Source: Fimbriiglobus sp. (lineage in GTDB: Bacteria; Planctomycetota; Planctomycetia; Gemmatales; Gemmataceae). Taken from it: a stretch of DNA of 33,938 bases. Below the pieces are notes generated by a model. That model did not search any database. It was not told the origin of the DNA and worked only from the letters and a program-made list of their open reading frames with translations. A program made the translations under genes and the position numbers. Position 1 is the first letter of the stretch. Every line of letters starts with the position of its first letter. This document shows positions 1 through 8,900 of this stretch, in pieces. The DNA lies in assembly GCA_025362195.1 (NCBI GenBank), contig JANYHV010000217.1, positions 1 to 33,938 on the forward strand, read 5' to 3'.

Positions 1-2926
1 CGACCTGGGCGTGGACTCGATCAAGCGGGTCGAGATCCTGAGCGCCCTGCAGGAGCGCCTGCCGAACGCCCCGGTGGTCAAGCCCGAGCACCTCGGCACC
101 CTGCACACCCTGCAGGACATCGCCGACTTCCTCGGCGGGTCGTCCCACACCGCGAAGATCGAGGTGCAGGCGCTCCGCCACGCCCCAAAATCGGATGATG
201 GCTCCGTCCCGTCCAGCGCTGTGGGCCGCCCCGCCGCGGACCGCGCCATCTCGCCCCTGGACCGCAAGTCGAGCGACGGCCAGGCGGCGGACGGCGGGAT
301 CGCCACCGTGCCCCTGAGCGCGATCCGCCAGGAATTCTTGTCCGAGTCGATCCGCCCGTCGGCCCGCCGCCGGCCGGCCGGCGGGGTCGGGGACACGTCC
401 ACGATGAGCGAGGTGGCGAACGCCCTGGAGGCGCTACGCAACCCGATCGTGACCGGGGCCATCGAGAACATCGACCGGAGCATCTTGCAACTGGTGAACA
501 TCGACCTGACCAGCGGCCGGGCGAACCTGGCGATCGCCGACGGGGCCGAGTTCTGGCTCGTCGCCCAACCGGACGACGCCTTCGCCACCGAGATCTTCGC
601 GCAGCTGACCGCGCAGCACTACACCGTGAAGCAGTTCCCGTGGCTCGAACCGGCCGCGGTCAAGCCGGCCGGCACGCCGGCGGCCCTGGTCCTGTTGCCG
701 CCGGTCCACTCCCTCGGGCTGCCGTTCAACCGGCTGGCCTTCCAGTGGGTGCAGGCGTGCGGGCCGAAGCTCCGCCAAGTCGCCCGCCAGGGGACGGCGA
801 CGCTGATCGCGTCGGTCGCCCGGCTGGACGGCGAGTTCGGCCTGGGCGAAATCACCCCGGGCACCGACCCGACCGCCGGCGGCCTCGCCGGCCTGGTCAA
901 GACGGCCCGGCACGAGTGGCCCGAACTCGGGTACAAGGCCCTCGACGTGGCCGCGGCTTACGCGCACCAGTCGCCGGCCGCGGCCGCGGCCGCCCTGCTC
1001 GACGAGCTGTGCCTGGCCGGGCCGATCGAAGTCGGCATCGGCGCGCGGCACCGGTGTACCCTGGAACTCGTCCGGACCGTCCGCCGGCCGGTCACCGGGT
1101 CGCCCGTGCTCGGGCCGAAGGACGTGGTCCTCGTCACCGGCGGGGCGCGGGGGGTCACGGCCGAAGTCGCGGTCGCCCTGGCCGAGGCGTTCCAGTGTAC
1201 CCTGGTCCTGACCGGCCGCACGCCCGTGGCCGCCGGCCCGGAGCCGGAGTTCCTCCGCGGCCTGACGGACGAGTCGGCGATTAAGCGGGCCGTCCTCGAG
1301 CACCTCGGGGCCGCCGCGACGCCCAAGTCGGTCGGCGAGTTCTACGCCAAGACGCTCGCCCAGCGCGAGGTCGCCCGCACGGTGGCCCGCGTCCAGGCCG
1401 TCGGGGCGAAGGCTGCGTACTACTCCGTGAACGTGTCGAACGGCCGCCAACTCGCCGACCTGATCCACCAGGTGAAGGTGAAGTACGGCGCGGTCACCGG
1501 CCTGGTCCACGGCGCGGGGGTGCTCGCCGACAAGCGGATCGACGACCTCACGGCCGAGAGCTTCGACCTCGTGTACAACACCAAAGTCGAGGGCCTGCGG
1601 AACCTGCTGGACATCCTGGCCAACCAGGATTTGAAGGCGATGATCCTGTTCAGCTCGACGACCGCGCGGTACGGCCGGACCGGCCAGGTGGCCTACGCCG
1701 TGGCCAACGAAGTGCTCAACAAGACCGCCCAGGTCGAGGCCCGCAAGCGGCCGACGACCCGCGTCGTGTCGCTCAACTGGGGGCCGTGGGAGGGCGGCAT
1801 GGTCACGCCCGGCCTGCGCAAGCTGTTCGAGTCCGAGGGCATCGGCCTGATCCCGATGGGCGAGGGGGCGATGTTCGCCGTCCAGGAACTGTCCGCGGCC
1901 GGCCGGTCGGTCGAGGTGATCGCGCTCGGCAAGGCGGTCCGCAGCGGCAAGTCGTCGGCGATGACTTCGACCGGGTCGGGCACGGCCCCGGCCATGACGA
2001 CGCCGCAGCCGCTGGGCAACGGCAGCGGGTCCCTGCCGACGCCGGCCACCCTGCCGCCGAACCCCGACCTCGCGTTCGTGTTCGAGCGGACCGTCGAGAT
2101 CGCCACGCACCCGATCCTCCGGTCGCACGTCCTGGACCACCACGCCGTCCTGCCGATGGCCGTCCACATCGAGTGGATCGCGCACGCGGCCCTGCACAAC
2201 AACCCCGGCCTCGTCTTCCACGGCTTGAACGCCCTGCGGGTGACCCGCGGCGTGAAGACGGACGAAAGCGCGCCGACCGTCCTCAAGGCGTATTCGAGCA
2301 AGGCGGTCCGGGACGGCGACCTGTTCCAGGTGGTCGTCGAACTCCGCGGCCTGCCCCGGAACGGCCGCGAGGTGCCGTACTCGCGGGCCGAAGTCGTGCT
2401 GACGGCGAAGCTGCCGGCGGCCCCGGTCGCCGACCCCGACCCGTCCGTCGTGCCGTACCCGCACACGATGGAGGAGGTCTACCGGCACTTCCTGTTCCAC
2501 GGGCCGGACTTGCAGGCCATCGAAAGCGTCGTCGGGCTGACCGACCTGGCGGTCGTGGCCACGGCGTACCCGGCCGCGTCGCCGAACGAGTGGTTCACGA
2601 ACCCCCTGCGGTCGTCGTGGGTGGCCGAGCCGATGGTCCTGGACGCGGCCTTCCAGCTGATGATCCTGTGGAGCCTGGCCCAGCACGGGTCGGCGTCGCT
2701 GCCCTGTTTCATGGGCCGGTACCGCCAGTACCGCCGGTCGTTCCCGGCCGCCCCGGTCAAGGTCGTCATCCGCGTCACCCGGGACAACGGCACGTTCGCC
2801 CGGGCCGACATGGACTTCCTGGACGCGGCCGGCGCGGTGATCGCGCAGCTCCAGGACTTCGAGTGCATGATCGACGCCAACCTGGCCCAGTCGTTCCGCC
2901 GGAACACGCTGGCCCCCCGCTCGTAA
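1..2926 (+). CDS. Pfa/Hgl-type lipid polyketide synthase, C-terminal part (ACP-KR-DH), 5' truncated
   Basis: The frame is open at the window start, so this is the last 974 residues of a larger multidomain synthase (residue 1 = codon at base 2). It opens inside an acyl carrier domain: DLGVDSIKRVEIL is the signature of PUFA-synthase ACPs, and Ser6 would carry phosphopantetheine. A ketoreductase follows, with a Rossmann loop near residue 377 (VTGGARG) and a complete catalytic set: Ser552, Tyr565 and Asn569 (YAVAN). The C-terminal third is a double-hotdog polyketide dehydratase: His709 in SHVLDHHAVLP and Asp881 in VLDAAFQ. In this motif the usual Gly after the catalytic His is replaced by His. 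ACP-KR-DH matches the end of PfaA/HglE-like proteins, so KS, AT and further ACPs are expected upstream. It lies 72 bp before the second synthase gene on the same strand, surely the same operon. The chain it builds cannot be read from the sequence. Confidence 0.9.
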   Translation, partial: DLGVDSIKRVEILSALQERLPNAPVVKPEHLGTLHTLQDIADFLGGSSHTAKIEVQALRHAPKSDDGSVPSSAVGRPAADRAISPLDRKSSDGQAADGGIATVPLSAIRQEFLSESIRPSARRRPAGGVGDTSTMSEVANALEALRNPIVTGAIENIDRSILQLVNIDLTSGRANLAIADGAEFWLVAQPDDAFATEIFAQLTAQHYTVKQFPWLEPAAVKPAGTPAALVLLPPVHSLGLPFNRLAFQWVQACGPKLRQVARQGTATLIASVARLDGEFGLGEITPGTDPTAGGLAGLVKTARHEWPELGYKALDVAAAYAHQSPAAAAAALLDELCLAGPIEVGIGARHRCTLELVRTVRRPVTGSPVLGPKDVVLVTGGARGVTAEVAVALAEAFQCTLVLTGRTPVAAGPEPEFLRGLTDESAIKRAVLEHLGAAATPKSVGEFYAKTLAQREVARTVARVQAVGAKAAYYSVNVSNGRQLADLIHQVKVKYGAVTGLVHGAGVLADKRIDDLTAESFDLVYNTKVEGLRNLLDILANQDLKAMILFSSTTARYGRTGQVAYAVANEVLNKTAQVEARKRPTTRVVSLNWGPWEGGMVTPGLRKLFESEGIGLIPMGEGAMFAVQELSAAGRSVEVIALGKAVRSGKSSAMTSTGSGTAPAMTTPQPLGNGSGSLPTPATLPPNPDLAFVFERTVEIATHPILRSHVLDHHAVLPMAVHIEWIAHAALHNNPGLVFHGLNALRVTRGVKTDESAPTVLKAYSSKAVRDGDLFQVVVELRGLPRNGREVPYSRAEVVLTAKLPAAPVADPDPSVVPYPHTMEEVYRHFLFHGPDLQAIESVVGLTDLAVVATAYPAASPNEWFTNPLRSSWVAEPMVLDAAFQLMILWSLAQHGSASLPCFMGRYRQYRRSFPAAPVKVVIRVTRDNGTFARADMDFLDAAGAVIAQLQDFECMIDANLAQSFRRNTLAPRS

Positions 2927-2998
2927 CTCGGTGCCCTCCCGCCCCGCCCCGGTCCGACCGCGGGCGGCGGCCCTCTGCCCGTCCACGGAGTGAAGCGA

Positions 2999-5900
2999 AT
3001 GCCTGCGGCCGAGCGCGTCGCGATTGTCGGGCTGGCCGCGCGGCTGCCCGGCTCGGGGGCCGACCTCGACCTGTTCTGGGACAACGTCGCCGGCGGGGTC
3101 GATTGCTCCCGCGAGGTTCCCGACGGCCGGTGGCTGCTGCCCCCGGACGCCTGCCGCGACCCCCGCGTCGCCAACCCGGACACCGTCTACTCGACCCGCG
3201 GGTACTACCTCGACCCGTTCGACGTGGCCGCGGCCGACGTCGGCGTGCCGGCCGACCTGCTGGCCGGCCTCGACCCCCTCTTCCACCTCGTCCTGGACGT
3301 GGGCGCGCGGGCCTTCCGGTCGGCCGTCACGCACAGCCTCGACCTGCGGAAGGTCGGCGTCGTGCTGGGCAACATCTGCCTGCCGACGGACAAGGCGTCC
3401 GACCTGGCCCGGGAGTACCTGGGGCACCGCGTCACCCGGGCCGTCGGCCTGCCGCCCGAGCCGCGCCGCACGCACCCCCTGAACCGGTACGTCGCCGGAC
3501 TGCCGGCCGGGCTGCTGGCCAAGTCCCTCGGCCTGGGCGGCGGCACGTTCACCCTGGACGCGGCCTGTGCGTCGTCGATTTACGCGATCAAGTTGGCGTG
3601 CGACGAACTCCTGTCCGGGCGGGCCGACGCGATGCTCGCCGGCGGGGCGTCCCGGCCGGACTGCCTGTACACGCAGATGGGCTTCGCGCAACTCCGCGCC
3701 CTGTCGCCGAGCGGCCGGTGCTCGCCGTTCGACGCGGCGGCGGACGGCCTGGTCGTCGGCGAAGGGGCCGGCGTGTTCGTCCTCAAGCGGTTGACGGACG
3801 CGCTCAAGGCCGGGGACACGGTCCACGGAGTCTTGTGCGGCGCGGGCGTGTCGAACGACATGCACGGCAACCTGCTCGCCCCGGCCAAGGAGGGCCAACT
3901 CCGGGCGATGCGGTCGGCGTACGGCCTGGCCGGGTGGAAGCCGAACTTCCCCGACCTGATCGAGTGCCACGCCACCGGCACCCCGGTCGGGGACGCCGTC
4001 GAGTTCGACAGCCTGAGCGAACTCTGGGGCGAGGACGGCTGGAAGCCGGGGCAGTGCGTCATCGGGTCGGTCAAGTCCACCGTCGGCCACCTGCTCACCG
4101 GGGCCGGCGCGGCCGCGCTCGTGAAAGTGCTGCTGGCGATCCGACACCGCGCGCGGCCGCCGCAGGCCAACTTCGCCGCGGCCAACCCGGCCTTCCGGTA
4201 CGACGGCGGGCCGCTCCGCGTCGCCACGACGTTGGAAGAGTGGGACCCGCGGCGGCCGACCCTGCCGCGCCGCGCCGCCGTCAGCGGGTTCGGCTTCGGC
4301 GGGGTGAACGGGCACCTGCTCGTCGAGGAGTACGTCGGCCAAACCTACGCCGGGTCCACGGCCTCGCAAGTGCTCAAGTCGAAGCCGACCGCGGCGACCC
4401 CGTCCCGGCTCATGACCCGCCTGAACGAACTCATCACCCGGCACGCCGACACGCTCGGCACCGCCGTGCCCGGGACCGGCACCGACCCGGACCTGACGGC
4501 CAACGGCCCGGTCGCCGTAGTCGGCCTGGCGGCGCACTTCGGCCCGTGGCGCGAGCTGCGCGCCTTCCAGGAGTTCGCCCTGGGCGGCGGCCACCGGCCC
4601 GACCCGGTGCCCAAGGCGGCCGGCCGCTTGCCCGGCGACGCCGACGGCCCGCCCGGGTTTTTCATCGAAGACGTGGACGTGCCCCTCGACCGCTTCCGCA
4701 TCCCGCCGCGGGAACTCGAGGAGATGCTGCCCCAGCAACTCCTCATGCTCAAGACGGCCGCCGCCGCCCTCGACGACTGCAAGGGGACGGCCCCGGACGC
4801 CGCCGACGGCGACCCGCGGACCGGCGTGTTCATCGGCCTGGGCCTGGACCTGAACACGACCAACTATCACCTGCGGTGGAGCGCGAAGCACAAGGCGCTG
4901 ACGACCCGGCCGCCGCGGAAGCGCGAGGCCGGGACCGGCGAAGCCCCGTCGTTCTCGTCGGCCGAGTGGCCGGACTTGCTGGCCGACTCGGTCGGCCCGG
5001 CGTTGAACGCGAACCGGACGATGGGCGCACTCGGAAGCATCGCCGCCAGCCGCATCGCGCGGACCTTCCACTTCGGCGGGCCGAGTTTCACCGTGTGCAG
5101 CGAGGAAAGCTCCGCGGCGCGGGCCGTCGAGCTGGCCGTCCGGGCGCTCCGGGCCGGCGAACTCGACCGGGCCGTGTGCGGCGGGGTGGACCTGGCCGGC
5201 GACCCGCGGGCAATGGGCGCGAACGACCCGCAGCGGCCGTACTCGATGTCCGGCCGGGCCGCGCCGCTCGAGATCACCTCCGCCGGCGTGCTGCCCGGCG
5301 AGGGGGCCGGGGCGCTCGTCCTCAAGCGGCTGGCCGACGCCGAGCGCGACGGCGACCGCGTGTACGCCGTCATCTGCGGGGTCGGCACGGCGTCCGGCGG
5401 CAGCCCGGACGGTCTCGCGCCGGACGCCGCCGCTTACGCGTCGTCCCTGGTCCGGGCGTGCGCCGACGCGGCCATCGATCCGACGACGATCGAGTACGTC
5501 GAAGTCGCGGCGACCGGCAGCCCGTTCGACGACCGGCCCGAGGCGGACGCCCTGGCGGCGCTCCTGCAGGCCAAGCCGCGGCCGGTCCCCGTCACCCTGT
5601 CGGCCGTCCGCGGGCAGGTCGGCCACGCCGGCGCGGCCGGCGGCGCGGCCGGGCTGATCAAGGCGTGCCTCGCGCTGTACCAGCAAATCCTTCCGCCGAC
5701 GATCGACTTGGCCGGCGTGCGGCCCGAACTGAACGCGTCGCGGGCGCGGTGCCACTCGGCGAAGGCGGCGCGGTACTGGCTCAAGGAGGCCGACGCGCCC
5801 CGGCGGGCGATCGTCGCCGCGACCGGCGTGGACGGGTCGGCGGTCCACTTCGTCCTCGAAGAGTCGCTGCTGGCCGTCGATCCCGTGGCGATCATCGACC

Positions 5901-8900
5901 CGACCGCCGACCCCGAGCGCTTGCAACCGCTGGGCGCGCGGCCCGAGGCCCTGTTCGCCGTCGAGGGGGACACGGCCGCCGACCTGGCCGGGCGGCTGGC
6001 CGAGTTCACCCGCTGGATCGACCGGGTGGCGGCCGGCGCGGGGGTCGAGTTCCTGGCCCGCGAGTGGATTCTGAACGCCCCGCCGGCGGCCAACCGCCGC
6101 CGGGCGGTGGCGTTCGTCGCCCGGAGCGGGGCCGAGTTGCGCGAGCAGGTCGCGGCCGCCCGCGACCACCTGGCGGCGCGGCCCGAGTCGCCCCTGCCGG
6201 CGGCCGACGGTCTGGAAGTGCGGCCGGCCTTGCGCGACCGCGTCTTCTACAACCCGCAGCCACTGACCGGCCCGATCGGCCCCGGGTCGCGCGGCCGGGT
6301 GGCCTTCGTCTACCCCGGGTCGGGCAACCAGTTCGCCGGCATGGGCCGGGACGTGGCCGCGCACTGGCCGGAGGTCTTGCGCCGCCAGCAGGCCGAGAAC
6401 CGTCGGTTGCAAAGCCAGTACGCCCCCGGCCTGTTCTGGGCCGAGGCGATCCCGCCGACCGCGACGGCGAAAGAGTTCCTGTTCGGCCAGGTCGCTCTCG
6501 GCACGCTGACCACCGACCTGCTCACCGGGCTGGGCTTCAAGCCGGACGCGATGATCGGCCAGAGCCTGGGCGAGTCGTCCGGGCTGTTCGGCCTGCGGGT
6601 CTGGCGGGACCGGGACGAGATGCTCGCCCGCATCCAAACTTCGACGCTGTTCGGCACCGACCTGGCCCCGCCGTACGACGCGGCCCGGGCGTTCTACCAC
6701 ACCCCGCGCGGCGAGGGGATCGACTGGCTGGCCGGCGTGTTGGCCGTCCCGGCGGACGAGGTCCGGGCCGCCCTGCCGTCCGGGGGCCGCGCGTACTTGC
6801 TCATCGTCACGACCCCGACCGAGTGCGTCGTCGGCGGCGTCCGCGACGACGTCGAACGGCTGGCCGCGCACTTCCCGGGCAAGGCGTTCTTGCCGCTCGC
6901 CGGCGTCACCCTGGCCCACTGCGAGGCCGGCGGGCCGGCGCAGGAGCCGTACCGCAAACTGCACACCCTGCCGACCACCCCGGCCGCCGGGCTGACGGTC
7001 TACAGCGGGGCGTTCGCGCGGCCGTACAAGCCGACCCCACCGATCGCCGCCGACTCGATCACGGCCGGGCTGGTGAACACCATCGACTTCCCGGCGGTCG
7101 TCAACAACGCCTACCGGGACGGCGTCCGGCTGTTCGTCGAAGTCGGCCCGGGGAACTCGGCGACGCGCATGATCGGCGCGATCCTGGCGGGCCGGCCGCA
7201 CCTCGCCCGGGCCGTCTGCGTCGCCCGCCAGGACGGCGTGTCGCTCACCCTCCGCACGGCCGCGGCGTTGATCGCCGAGCGGGTGCCACTGGACATGATG
7301 CGGCTGTACGGCGGGCCGTCCCCGGCGGCCGACCACCAGCCCCCGGTGCCGCCCGGCCGGCCGCACGTCCGCGTCCCGGTCGGGCTGATCTCGGCCGAAG
7401 CTCCGACCGCCCCGTGGCTCCCGCAAGCCCCGCGGCCGGCCCCCAAGTCCGAGCCGAAGGTCGCCGTCAAACCAGCTCCGGAACTGGCCCCGGAGCCGGT
7501 CGCGGCGGTCGCGGCGAAGGAGTGGAGCGACGTCGGCTTCGAGTTGCCGCCGGTCGCCGCCGAGCACGACCCGGATGTGGTCCCGCTGTTCGTCGCGCCC
7601 CCCGGCGAGTACGACCTGACGCCGCTCGACGTGGACACCCCGTCGGCCACCCCGGCCCCGGCCCCGTTGCCGCCGCCCCGCGTCGTCTCCGTGCCGGCCC
7701 TCGCGGCGCTGGCGGCGTCGCCCGTGACCGTCGGCCTTCCGGCCGCCGCGGCCGTCCAGTGGACGACGACCTTCACCCCCTACTTTGAAGCCGCGGCCGG
7801 TGCCGATGCCGCGACCGCCCTAGCCCACGAGGCCTACGTGAACACGCAAGCCCGCGCGACCGAGACCGTGGCCCTCGCCGCCGAAGTCAAGTCGAAACTC
7901 CTGTCCCAACTCCTCGGCTACGACGACGAGGACGACGAGGACGATCTGCCGGAAACATTGACGATGGAAACCCCGGGGGGGGGTTCGGCGGACGATTCCG
8001 TCAATCGCCAATCCCCGGCCGGCGTATTCACGCCGTGGATCGGGAGCGAACCGCCGCGGTCCCTGGACACCGCCCAGTGCTCCGAGTTCGCCCGCGGCAA
8101 GATCGGCGACGTGCTCGGGCCGACGTTCGCCGCCATCGACGCCTTCCCGACCCGCGTCCGCCTGCCCGACGGCCCGCTGATGCTCGTCGATCACGTCCGG
8201 TCGATCGAGGGCGTGCCGCTGTCGATGACATCCGGCCGCGTCGTCACCGACCACGCCGTCCACGCGGACCGGTGGTACCTCGACGCCGGCCGCTGCCCGG
8301 TCTCGGTGACCGTCGAGGCGGGCCAGGCCGACCTGTTCCTCGCCGGCTTCCTCGGCGTCGATTTGCACACCAAGGGCCTGGCCGTGTACCGGCTCCTGGA
8401 CGCCGTCGTCACCTTCCACCGCGGCCTTCCGAAGGTCGGCGAGACGATCGTCTACGACATCCACGTCGATAGCTTCTTCAACCAGGCCGACGCCTGGCTG
8501 TTCCGCTTCCGGTTCGAGGGGAGCGTGAACGGCGAGCCGGTGCTGACGATGCAGAACGGGGTCGCCGGGTTCTTCACGCAGGCGGCCCTCGACGCCGGCC
8601 AGGGGATCGTCCACACCAAGCTCGACAAGGTCGCCGTCCCCGGCAAGAAGCCGGACGACTGGCGGCCGTTCGTGGCGCTGCCCGCCGGCAGTCTGAACGA
8701 CGCCCAGGTGCGGGCGCTGCAAGAGGGGGACTACGTCACCGCCTTCGGCCCGGCCTTCGCCCGGCTGCCGCTGCGGAACCCGCTCCGCCTGCCGGCCGGC
8801 ATGGTCCGGCTGCTCGACCGCGTCCCGGTCGTGGACCCGAGCGGCGGCCGGTTCGGCCTCGGGTTCGTCCGCGGCGTGTACGACATCCAGCCGAAAGAGT

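Noticed and set aside
434-7567. A 2377-codon open frame on the minus strand across the lipid synthase genes
   Set aside because: Its translation is Arg/Gly/Val/Asp-rich without any domain; it mirrors the codon bias of the real + strand genes, which carry intact catalytic motifs.
1786-7788. A 2000-codon + strand open frame overlapping both lipid synthase genes
   Set aside because: Wrong frame; Arg/Pro-rich product without motifs, bridging the true stop and start of two real genes.
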